A DNA stretch of 64,000 nucleotides from JAIEPM01 sp964546815 (GTDB taxonomy: Bacteria; Cyanobacteriota; Vampirovibrionia; Obscuribacterales; Obscuribacteraceae), in NCBI GenBank assembly GCA_964546815.1, contig CAZJLR010000001.1:124001-188000 (forward strand), written 5' to 3'. The translations under genes and the position numbers were made by a program. Below are positions 44,227 to 52,254 of the stretch, piece by piece. Below the pieces are notes generated by a model. It made no database searches. It was not told the origin of the DNA and was given only the letters and a program-made list of their open reading frames with translations. Position 1 is the first letter of the stretch. Each line of letters opens with the position of its first letter.

Positions 44227-45173
44227 TTGCATATTTCCACTTTGTTCTCGTCCTTTTTCGAGGACTTTGCTCGACTCGCCAGACATGCCTGTAAGTACCT
44301 CCCCGTCAATTTGTGCTGAACCAATTCTTGAGCCAGGTCACCGGCGTCAATTAGTTTTTCAAGGTTAATGCCTGTTTTGATTCCCATGCCTTCAAGCATG
44401 TAGGCAAGGTCTTCTGTAGCCAGATTGCCTGCCGCACCAGGAGCATAAGGACAGCCTCCCATGCCGCCGATACTTGAATCAAAGATTCTAATTCCTGCCT
44501 CTAATCCGGCAAGAACATTTGCAAGCGCAGTTCCGCGCGTATCATGGAAATGCAAGGCAAGCTTTTCTTTGGCAACTGAGTTCTCAAGCCGCTCGAGTAT
44601 GTTCCAAACCTGTTTCGGAGTCGCACCACCGATAGTGTCACCAAGAGAAAGCTCGTCAATGCCGATAGAAACCAGCTGCTTGACCAACTCTTCTACTTTG
44701 GCTGGGCTGGTATTGCCTTCGTAGGGACAGACAAAAACGACTGACAAATAACAGCGCACAAATAGTTTGTCTGCGCGGGCTCTTTCAGCCAGTTTTGCTA
44801 AAGTGTCAACGGCTTCCTGGGTTGATTTGTTTATATTTTTTTTGTTGTGCGACTCGGTGGCAGACATGAAAAGCGCAATTTCTTTGACGCCAGATTCAAG
44901 CGCCGCCTCATAACCCTTTTCGTTCGGGACAAGTACAGAGCGCCTTATATCAGAGGGCAGCTTCAAAGTTTTGGCTAATTCAGCCGAATCGGCCATTTGA
45001 GGAATCCACTTGGGACTTACAAATGATCCAATCTCAATGCGTTTCAAACCAGCCGCAGCAAGCGCTTCTACCAGGCGGATTTTATCAGCTGTAGATAGAT
45101 TTGTAGCTTCGTTCTGGAGTCCATCACGCGGACCCACTTCTACAATAGAAACTTCAGCAGGCAAATTTTTCAT
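44223..45173 (-). CDS. mvaB: Hydroxymethylglutaryl-CoA lyase
   Basis: Cleaves HMG-CoA to acetyl-CoA and acetoacetate. The N-terminal EVGPRDGLQNE carries the metal and catalytic residues of the DRE-TIM barrel family. The C-terminal loop GGMGGCPYAPGAAGN is the HMG-CoA lyase signature with its active-site Cys. The barrel His pair HFHDTRGTAL is present. Length (316 residues) is typical. The start ATG at 45173 coincides with the end of the biotin-carrier gene (one-base overlap, TAATG type). Confidence 0.95.
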   Translation of the reverse strand: MKNLPAEVSIVEVGPRDGLQNEATNLSTADKIRLVEALAAAGLKRIEIGSFVSPKWIPQMADSAELAKTLKLPSDIRRSVLVPNEKGYEAALESGVKEIALFMSATESHNKKNINKSTQEAVDTLAKLAERARADKLFVRCYLSVVFVCPYEGNTSPAKVEELVKQLVSIGIDELSLGDTIGGATPKQVWNILERLENSVAKEKLALHFHDTRGTALANVLAGLEAGIRIFDSSIGGMGGCPYAPGAAGNLATEDLAYMLEGMGIKTGINLEKLIDAGDLAQELVQHKLTGRYLQACLASRAKSSKKDENKVEICK

Positions 45174-45385
45174 TATTGCAAAACGATGATCAGGTCGCCT
45201 TCATTGACAAAATCACCGGCAGCGACTTTCACTTCGGCAACTTTACCGTCTATTTCAGAGCTGATTGGCAGCTGCATTTTCATCGATTCGATGATGACTA
45301 CATCTTGCCCTGCACTGATTGCATCACCGGTTGCAACCAAAACCTCAACCACAGTACCTGCCATCATCGCGTTGATCTGCTTCAT
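45173..45385 (-). CDS. Biotin/lipoyl attachment (biotin carboxyl carrier) protein
   Basis: A 70-residue single-domain carrier. The biotinylation site is Lys36 in ESMKMQ, and the flanking hammerhead fold (GTVVEVLVATGDAISAGQDV, GKVAEVKVAAGDFVNEGDLIIVL) is complete. It is the small stand-alone type used by acyl-CoA carboxylases such as methylcrotonyl-CoA carboxylase. I use the ATG at 45385; a TTG at 45409 would add eight residues. The carboxylase and biotin carboxylase subunits that it must serve are not in the window. Confidence 0.9.
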   Translation of the reverse strand: MKQINAMMAGTVVEVLVATGDAISAGQDVVIIESMKMQLPISSEIDGKVAEVKVAAGDFVNEGDLIIVLQ

Positions 45386-45476
45386 AAGCTCTATCCGTGC
45401 CCTTTGCAAAGACTAGTAAGACTCGCACTAATGTTAGCAAAGTGAAAGATATTGATTATGACTTGTGCTTTATTTA

Positions 45477-46946
45477 TCAGCGAAAAAGACTGCGCAGGGC
45501 ATCATTGATGCTCTTGACTGTTTCAGTGTCGTCGCCTTCTGATTCGCCAAGATCAACCTTGCTTTCACCGCCCGTGCTCTCAGCAGCGGCAGCCGGCTGG
45601 GCAGCCTGTGCGGCAGGATCGGGCTGAGCGTATGCCGGGTCGGCATATGCTGGGTCTGCATAGGCAGGATCTGCATAAGCCTGGCCGCTTGCATAGTTGG
45701 GATCTACAAAGTTTGGATCTGCGTATGCCGGGTCAGCGTATGCAGGATCGGCATAGCCTTGTTGAGCAAATGCAGGGTCGGCATAGGCGTTGTTGGCTGC
45801 TGATTCGTCATATGTGACTCCAGCAAATCCTTGCTCAGGAGGCCATGTCTCGGTTACCTGTGTAATATCAGCCGCTGCTTCAAACTCATCTGGCCAGACA
45901 GCTTCTGCCGCCGCCATAGGATAAGAAGAATCGCCAAACGGATTGCTCAATGGAGCTAATTCGGGCGCGCCTTGATAGTTTGTCAATTCTGCTGGAATTA
46001 AGGGGCTTGGTTCTAATGAGACAGATCCAAACGCCACAGGCAAAGGAGGAGGAGCCTGACTGGATGCAGGTGCGATAGCTTGTGAGCGTGCAGCGAAGGC
46101 GGCAGCAGCAGCGGCTTCGGCTTCGGCAACAGCCCTGTCGGATGCCTCAGCTTCGGCGGCGGCTCTGGCAGCAGCTTCTGCTTCTTCAGCTGCTCTGGCA
46201 GCGGCTTCAGCTTCGGCTGCAGCTTTGGCAGCGGCTTCAGCTTCAGCTGCGGCTTTGGCAGCTGCTTCAGCTTCAGCAGCGGCTTTGGCAGCGGCCTCAG
46301 CTTCCGCTGCAGCTTTGGCAGCGGCTTCAGCTTCAGCGGCGGCTTTGGCAGCGGCTTCAGCTTCGGCTGCAGCTTTGGCAGCGGCTTCGGCCTCTGCTTT
46401 GGCCGCGGCTTCAGCTTCGGCTGCGGCTTTGGCAGCTGCGGCGGCTTCTGCTTCAGCGGCAGCCTTTGCAGCTGCTTCGGCGGCTCCAGCAGCTGCGGCT
46501 TCGGCAGCTTCAGCTTCCTTTTTAGCAGCGCGCTTTGCGCTTACAGAACTAATATGGGCACCGATTGGAGCCTTATCTTGAGATTGGCTTTCTTCAGCCG
46601 CGACAGCTTTGCCGGCGCCACTAGCTGCACTGCTGCTAGTGGAAGCAGCAGGCGATGAGCCGCTCTTGGCTGTCGGAGCGGCTGTCTTGGACGACGCCGC
46701 GCTCGCAACAGCAGTTTCAAGACCTGCTGGAGCTTCAAACTTACCATGCAGATAGCGGTCGCGAATGGCGAGCACTTTGTCCTTGTCTTTGAGAACCTGT
46801 ATTTTTTTCTCTTCGCACTCGCCGAGTCGCTGCTCGAGCTGAACGATTTGCTCGTTTATCAGCTTATACTCTTCTTCGATAATCGCAGTTTCGTTTGAGA
46901 GTTTCTCAAGCAACTGCCTTAGCATGTCGCCGCTATCAGTTGACAC
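45477..46946 (-). CDS. Ala/Glu coiled-coil protein with YADPA repeats
   Basis: A 489-residue protein with no named family. The N-terminal 75 residues form a charged coiled coil (LRQLLEKLSNETAIIEEEYK...LRDRYLHGKF). A Ser/Ala linker leads to a tract of about 130 residues built from AEAEAAAKAA decapeptides, a long Ala-rich helix. After a Pro-rich spacer comes a tract of YADPA pentapeptides (about 390-450), then an acidic end. The order (coiled coil, helical repeats, Tyr-Asp-Pro repeats) mirrors the giant protein at 9269-13132, but there is no J domain. A GTG start at 46946 follows GGAAGGTG. It is likely a structural or scaffold protein (inference). Confidence 0.75.
   Translation of the reverse strand: MSTDSGDMLRQLLEKLSNETAIIEEEYKLINEQIVQLEQRLGECEEKKIQVLKDKDKVLAIRDRYLHGKFEAPAGLETAVASAASSKTAAPTAKSGSSPAASTSSSAASGAGKAVAAEESQSQDKAPIGAHISSVSAKRAAKKEAEAAEAAAAGAAEAAAKAAAEAEAAAAAKAAAEAEAAAKAEAEAAAKAAAEAEAAAKAAAEAEAAAKAAAEAEAAAKAAAEAEAAAKAAAEAEAAAKAAAEAEAAARAAEEAEAAARAAAEAEASDRAVAEAEAAAAAAFAARSQAIAPASSQAPPPLPVAFGSVSLEPSPLIPAELTNYQGAPELAPLSNPFGDSSYPMAAAEAVWPDEFEAAADITQVTETWPPEQGFAGVTYDESAANNAYADPAFAQQGYADPAYADPAYADPNFVDPNYASGQAYADPAYADPAYADPAYAQPDPAAQAAQPAAAAESTGGESKVDLGESEGDDTETVKSINDALRSLFR
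45620..45790 (-). repeat. 15-bp tandem repeats encoding YADPA
   Basis: Repeats of the type GCATATGCCGGGTCG (plus-strand reading) encode YADPA, with variants YADPN and YVDPN. Copies differ at synonymous positions. They lie in the C-terminal third of the Ala-rich coiled-coil gene. Confidence 0.85.
46110..46500 (-). repeat. 30-bp tandem repeats encoding AEAEAAAKAA
   Basis: A GC-rich tract with a 30-base period (minus strand) encodes the decapeptide AEAEAAAKAA and small variants. Plus-strand frames through it read as long Gln/Leu-rich or Ala/Ser-rich ORFs, which are artefacts. Confidence 0.85.
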
Positions 46947-47145
46947 CGTAATTCACCTTCCAACATCCCCTGATTCAGTCTTACCACCAAAACGCCAATT
47001 AAACCAGGCCCAGAGCAGAATTCTTGCCATTTTTCATGAATATTTGCTCTAAAACAGCGACACGATCCGTCGCCGCACTATTTTGAGCGGCAAAAGTCGG
47101 GTGAATATCAGACCCTGGCATCAATGTCCAGAGCGCTGAAACTGG

Positions 47146-49713
47146 CTAGGCGTGCTGAAAGTACCTCACCATTTCGCTATATTCACTTAGATCTCTTGAG
47201 GTTTGCTGCAAATCTGTGCCATCAGCATAGACATGAACCAGTGGTTCGACAGCGTCCGGTAATACAAGAATCCAGTGATCGGGTCTGGTTTGAATTTTTA
47301 CCCCGTCCAATAGCTCCATAGGTTTTGACTGGTTCTTTTCGACAAGAAGTCGCATAACCCGCCCTTTTCTTTCCCAGGGACAATGGACAGAGTCAACCTG
47401 ATAGACCAGCGGTGGAAGCTCAGATACAGCCTGGTGCAAGCTTCTACCCTGATAAGTCAAATGCTCCAAAACCTGACCCACGGTGAACATGGCGTCATAA
47501 CCATTTTGGAACTCAGGGAAAATAAAGCAGCCGTTCGCACTGCCCCCAAGCACTACACCAGGTGTTTTGGACGTAGTCGAGCCTATTTCAGTTTCAGATG
47601 CTTTGCATCGAATTACTTTGCAGTCATACCGAGAAGCAATTCGCTCAATTGCCGAACTTGAATTTACAGGTACAACAATAGATTTGCCATGTTTGTCACG
47701 CAAAACAATATCAGCCACGGTAGCCAGCAATAGCTCGCCGCGTATGACCTGTCCGGTTTCGTCAACTAAAGTAAGTTGTTCGCCATTGCGTCCAATCTGA
47801 GCGCCAAGGTCTGCATTCAGTGCACGTACTACGTCTGCAAGCTGCTTGCGCATAGCAAGACGTTCTTCTTGCTTAGGCGGATTACCTCTGATTGAAGCGT
47901 TCAATACTACAGTTTCAATACCGAGCTGACCTAACAAGTCAGGCAAAATTACTCCAGTTTCAGCCATGGCATAGTCGATGACAGCCGTTGGCGGGCGAGT
48001 AATAACAGTCCCGTCTTTGGTTAATCGAGTGTAGTTAGAACCAGGTACTACGCAAAATGCAATTTTGTCTTGTTCAAACTCTTGCCCTTTTACGTGATGC
48101 AAAAATTCGCCCATGTAATACTCACGCACACGACTTGGATAGCCGATGCTACCGACATCTTGAGGCAAGCAACGCGGGAAGTCTTCCTTGAAGAATGTAC
48201 CTTCGATTTTTCGCTCCATCGCTTTTGTAATCGCAATGCCGGCGCTGTCAAAGAACTCAACTTTAACCTTAGCGCCATCTCTTTGCGAAATACGAGTGTG
48301 AACTAAGCCGGCAGCGCGCTGAGTCTTCACATAGTGACGTGCAATAGGCAACGGCATGGCTTCCAGGTTCTGAACGTCAACGCCGACGCTCATCAATCCA
48401 GAAATTACAGCACGACTAATCATTCGGCTTACAGGCCAATAATCGCGGCTAACAAGCACCTGACCAGACTTAATCGTGGCACCATATGCGGCGGCAAGAT
48501 TTACTGCAAATTCAGGAGTGATTTCCACATTGGCTATACCAACTACTCCATTTGCTCCAAACAAACTTCTCGGTGCACGAGTGCCCCAAATCACCGAGGT
48601 TGGAACTTGAGCACCGGCATCTACAGCCTTGTCAGGCCATATGCGGACGTCCGGGTCTACTCTTGCTTCTTCACCAATTACTGATTTAGATCCAATTACA
48701 GATCCTTCGAGCAATTCAGCGCCGCGATGTATGCTGGCGTTATTGCAAACTATACAAGCTCGAATTGCAGTGTGACTTCCAATATAGCTATTCGACCAAA
48801 TTACAGGATGTTTGAGAGTGGCTTTTTCTTGAATGATTACATTGTCGCCGATTACTGTATGCGGAGCGATTTCTACGTCTTTTCCAATACGGCAGTTTTT
48901 TCCAATCAAAATTGGAGGATTGAGTTTTACCGATGAGTCAATTTCGGTGCCTTCACCAACCCAGATACCGTCAGCAATTTGCGGCAATTTGATATCTAGA
49001 TCCATTTTGCGATCCAAAATATCTGCATGCGCCTGACGGTAAACGGCCAGGTTGCCGATGTCACACCAGTAACCATCTGCTACATAACCGTACATGGGCT
49101 CGTTTCTAAGCAATAAAAGCGGAAACAAATCATTCGAGAAATCTTGCTCTCTTCCCATAACTACATAAAGAAGAACTTCTGGCTCAAGAATGTATATGCC
49201 GGTATTTACTGTGTCTGAAAAAATTTCGCTGGCACCGGGCTTTTCAACGAAGCGCTGAATACGACCGTCTTTATCTGTAATTACGACACCATAATCAAGC
49301 GGATTTTCAACTCGCTTTAGAACGAGAGTAGCCTTCGACTTCATCTTTTTGTGATATGCCACAGCTTTGGCAAGATCGATGTCTGTAAGTCCATCACCAG
49401 AGATAACACAGAAAGTTTCGTCAAGCATGTCTTGGATTGCTTTGACACAACCGGCTGTACCAAGGGGCTTGCCTTCTTCGGTTGAATAGCGGATTTTCAG
49501 ACCGAAATCAGCACCATCGCCAAAATAATCGCTTATCGCCTGAGGCAAATAGTGAGTCGTAAAAATGATGTCGTCAAAGCCATGCTTTTTCAGCAAATTG
49601 ACGATGTGCTCAGACATCGGCATGTTAATAACCGGCACCATCGGCTTGGGTAGATGGCAGGTCAGCGGTCTAAGCCGCGTACCAGATCCACCAGCCATAA
49701 TTACTGCCTTCAT
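47146..49713 (-). CDS. Mannose-1-phosphate guanylyltransferase-like protein fused to a degenerate phosphomutase domain
   Basis: An 855-residue fusion. Residues 1-235 are a sugar-phosphate nucleotidyltransferase (MKAVIMAGGSGTRLRPLT, KPMVPV, VISGDGLTDID). Residues about 250-375 are left-handed beta-helix hexapeptide repeats (IGKNCRIGKDVEIAPHTVIGD). The rest has the fold of a phosphoglucomutase/phosphomannomutase. Its three catalytic loops are altered. The phosphoserine loop is VHTRISQRDG instead of TASHNP, the Mg site is IGRNGEQ instead of DGDADR, and the sugar loop is GGSANGC instead of GGEESGH. The mutase half is therefore probably inactive and regulatory. The gene product likely makes GDP-mannose or a similar sugar nucleotide for envelope glycans. 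It follows the GT4 gene by 47 bases in an operon. Confidence 0.88.
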   Translation of the reverse strand: MKAVIMAGGSGTRLRPLTCHLPKPMVPVINMPMSEHIVNLLKKHGFDDIIFTTHYLPQAISDYFGDGADFGLKIRYSTEEGKPLGTAGCVKAIQDMLDETFCVISGDGLTDIDLAKAVAYHKKMKSKATLVLKRVENPLDYGVVITDKDGRIQRFVEKPGASEIFSDTVNTGIYILEPEVLLYVVMGREQDFSNDLFPLLLLRNEPMYGYVADGYWCDIGNLAVYRQAHADILDRKMDLDIKLPQIADGIWVGEGTEIDSSVKLNPPILIGKNCRIGKDVEIAPHTVIGDNVIIQEKATLKHPVIWSNSYIGSHTAIRACIVCNNASIHRGAELLEGSVIGSKSVIGEEARVDPDVRIWPDKAVDAGAQVPTSVIWGTRAPRSLFGANGVVGIANVEITPEFAVNLAAAYGATIKSGQVLVSRDYWPVSRMISRAVISGLMSVGVDVQNLEAMPLPIARHYVKTQRAAGLVHTRISQRDGAKVKVEFFDSAGIAITKAMERKIEGTFFKEDFPRCLPQDVGSIGYPSRVREYYMGEFLHHVKGQEFEQDKIAFCVVPGSNYTRLTKDGTVITRPPTAVIDYAMAETGVILPDLLGQLGIETVVLNASIRGNPPKQEERLAMRKQLADVVRALNADLGAQIGRNGEQLTLVDETGQVIRGELLLATVADIVLRDKHGKSIVVPVNSSSAIERIASRYDCKVIRCKASETEIGSTTSKTPGVVLGGSANGCFIFPEFQNGYDAMFTVGQVLEHLTYQGRSLHQAVSELPPLVYQVDSVHCPWERKGRVMRLLVEKNQSKPMELLDGVKIQTRPDHWILVLPDAVEPLVHVYADGTDLQQTSRDLSEYSEMVRYFQHA

Positions 49714-49760
49714 TCTTCAATCCTCCGCTAGAAATTTCTTCGCTTTCAAAAGGGCTCAGC

Positions 49761-51017
49761 TCAGTTAGAGCCGCGTGAACTTGCAGTCGCTTTTCCTAAA
49801 TTTTGCTTTGGTGTTGACGAAACTCCATCAGGGCCGATAACACTGGATTCGGCTAAAACTTGTTCGTAAACTTCTAAAGTATGTTTGGCAATTATTTTCC
49901 AGTTGTATGTAGTTGAGACACGTTTATGTCCTTCCTCACGCAAACTCTCGGCCAATTCAGGATTGCGCAAAACTTGCAGAAGCCCCCAGGCAAGACTCTG
50001 TACATTGTCAGTGTAAGTAGTGATACCGTTTGCAAAGTTTTCAACAAAGTCAGGCAAGCCGCCTGTATCGGAAGTGACTACTGGGACGCGCGCAGCCATA
50101 CCTTCAAGTGCAACTATACCGAAAGGTTCGTACAAACTTGGAATGCATACTACATCAGCTATTTTGTAGAGGCGAAGCAAATCATGGTCGCTGACATAGC
50201 CGAGGAATTGAACGTTGTGGCTTACATTTAGATGGTTGGCTGTGTTTTTCAAGTCATCGAGATAATAGCCTGTTCCGACACACAAGAATTTAGTTCCCGG
50301 AACTTCGTTGACTACAGCTGGAATCGCATGCAACATAACTTGCACACCTTTTTCCATAACCATGCGCCCGACAAACAAAACAATTTTTTCGTAATCTGCA
50401 GCAAACTGATTGCGCAATGGCATCGGGTCAAATTCAAAGTCAAAAACTTCAGGGTCGATGCCGTTTGGAATAATCGTAAGCTTGTTGGCCGGCATGTTGA
50501 AATGGTTTTGCAATTCATAGAACATATGCTGACTGTTCACAATTACACGCCATGCTTCAAAAGTTAGACGCCATTCCATCTGATTGATGTAGCGCTGCAA
50601 GTCTGTGTGAATGCCTTTCATACGTCCGGCTTCGGTGGCGTGCATGGTGGCAACCATTGGCACTCCAAATCCTTTTTTCATCGTCCAGGCCGCATCGCAG
50701 ACCATCCAGTCATGAGCATGAACTATATCGAAAGGCTCTTTGCGATGAAGTTCAATTGCATATTGCAACAAACCAAAATTGAGTTTGTGCACCCATGTCA
50801 AAAAATCTGGAGTGGGATCTGTTTGTGTTTTTACTCTGTGAACATGCACACCCTGATCTATCTCATGTTCAGCAGATCCGGGATGATCGGCAGTGACAAC
50901 GTGTACTTCCCAACCTTGCTGAGCCATCTTGTAAGACAACTGAGCAACCACACGGGCTAATCCACCGATAATGCGCGGTGGGAATTCCCAGGAAAACATC
51001 AAAACTCTTTTGGCCAC
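49761..51017 (-). CDS. GT4 family glycosyltransferase (glycogen synthase-like)
   Basis: A 418-residue GT-B enzyme. The N-terminal half begins VLMFSWEFPPRIIGGLARVV, the acceptor-side loop of starch/glycogen synthase-like GT4 enzymes. The donor-binding half has VLFVGRMVMEKGVQVMLHAI, the EX7E segment CIPSLYEPFGIVALEGMA, and VTSDTGGLPDFV. The donor is a nucleotide sugar; glycogen-type synthesis or envelope glycan synthesis are both possible. The start is GTG at 51017 with AGGTG upstream, eight bases after gpsA. The adjacent nucleotidyltransferase may supply its donor. Confidence 0.92.
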   Translation of the reverse strand: MAKRVLMFSWEFPPRIIGGLARVVAQLSYKMAQQGWEVHVVTADHPGSAEHEIDQGVHVHRVKTQTDPTPDFLTWVHKLNFGLLQYAIELHRKEPFDIVHAHDWMVCDAAWTMKKGFGVPMVATMHATEAGRMKGIHTDLQRYINQMEWRLTFEAWRVIVNSQHMFYELQNHFNMPANKLTIIPNGIDPEVFDFEFDPMPLRNQFAADYEKIVLFVGRMVMEKGVQVMLHAIPAVVNEVPGTKFLCVGTGYYLDDLKNTANHLNVSHNVQFLGYVSDHDLLRLYKIADVVCIPSLYEPFGIVALEGMAARVPVVTSDTGGLPDFVENFANGITTYTDNVQSLAWGLLQVLRNPELAESLREEGHKRVSTTYNWKIIAKHTLEVYEQVLAESSVIGPDGVSSTPKQNLGKATASSRGSN

Positions 51018-51025
51018 AGTAACAC

Positions 51026-52084
51026 CTATTCACTAACAAGGGGACGAGTCATCAGATTCATGATTGCTTTTTGCGGGCTGATATCACCTTTCAAAGCTGA
51101 TTCAACCTGCATTGCAATCGGCAGTTCAATGGACATGGTAGTGGCAAGCTGGCACACAGCGCGAGCTGTATTGACACCTTCAGCAACAGCACCAAGACTT
51201 GCAAGAGCGTGTTCGGGAGAGCTTCCACGAGCAATCATAAAACCAACACGATAATTACGGGAAAGCTCGCTTGAGCAGGTAGCCATCAAGTCACCAAGCC
51301 CGGCAAGGCCGGCCATCGTGCTGGCTCTGGCACCCATCGTCACCGCCAGGCGTGACATCTCAGCTAGCCCGCGAGTCATCAAAGCTGCTTTGGCATTTGC
51401 TCCTAAGGACAAACCATCGACACCACCGGCAGCAATGGCAATAACATTTTTGAAAGAACCACCAAGCTCAACTCCTGTGATATCGGTGTTTGAATACATG
51501 CGCAAAGTCGGAGTACTTAATTCAGACTGAACGTACTTTGCAACATCTGCATCTTTGCACGCAATCACAGACGCCGTAGGCAAGCCTTTCAAAATCTCGC
51601 TTGCCAGGTTAGGACCAGAAATAGAACAAATCGGCAATGACGGAAAAATTTCTTCCAGGATTTGCGACATGCGCATGAAGCTTTCAAGCTCGAGTCCCTT
51701 GGCAGCACTCACAAGCACAGGATTATCCGGAACCGGCCCCTGAGACCGCGATGAAGCGCCAACAGGGCTTGTACTTTTCAGCTTAGCTTTGACAAGCTGC
51801 GCTACAGAACGCATGCTTTGCGAAGTACAAGCCAACACAATAATTTGACTGCCGGCAAGGCAATGCTCTAAATCAGATGAAATTTGGATGGCGGCAGGCA
51901 AGTCTATCGATAGAGGCTTGTCAACGTGCCTTGATGACAACAATTTTTCAGCTTTATCAGGGTCGCGAGTCCAGAGAGCAACTTCCTTCCCAGCTAAAGC
52001 AAAAACTCTGGCCAGGGTTGCCCCCCAGCTTCCTGCACCTAAAATGGCTATTTTGCTTTGCACGCCCGCTGACTGACCTGTCAC
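51026..52084 (-). CDS. gpsA: Glycerol-3-phosphate dehydrogenase [NAD(P)+]
   Basis: Makes sn-glycerol-3-phosphate from dihydroxyacetone phosphate for phospholipid synthesis. The Rossmann motif ILGAGSWGATLARVF lies at 14-28. The catalytic Lys sits in ELGGSFKNVIAIAAG, and NAKAALMTRGLAEM and GLAGLGDLMATCSSELSRNYR are family signatures. The length (352 residues) is slightly above typical because of a Ser/Pro-rich insertion near residue 105. The start is GTG at 52084. Its product is the substrate of the PlsY domain encoded at 14550. Confidence 0.96.
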   Translation of the reverse strand: MTGQSAGVQSKIAILGAGSWGATLARVFALAGKEVALWTRDPDKAEKLLSSRHVDKPLSIDLPAAIQISSDLEHCLAGSQIIVLACTSQSMRSVAQLVKAKLKSTSPVGASSRSQGPVPDNPVLVSAAKGLELESFMRMSQILEEIFPSLPICSISGPNLASEILKGLPTASVIACKDADVAKYVQSELSTPTLRMYSNTDITGVELGGSFKNVIAIAAGGVDGLSLGANAKAALMTRGLAEMSRLAVTMGARASTMAGLAGLGDLMATCSSELSRNYRVGFMIARGSSPEHALASLGAVAEGVNTARAVCQLATTMSIELPIAMQVESALKGDISPQKAIMNLMTRPLVSE

Positions 52085-52254
52085 TCTGACAACCTGCCTT
52101 CGATCAATACATGAAAGACATAAATTGTACCGTCATGAGACCCCCAAAGTACTAAATTCAGCCAGACCTTTCTTGCAAATTAACCGAGCATAAAGGCGAC
52201 GCCGTCGCCGAATTTCAGCTTCAAGACAAAAGTTGCATGCAACACTCAGTGAAT

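Noticed and set aside
46082..46581. Plus-strand Gln/Leu-rich and Ala/Ser-rich frames
   Set aside because: Antisense readings of the AEAEAAAKAA repeat tract of the minus-strand gene.
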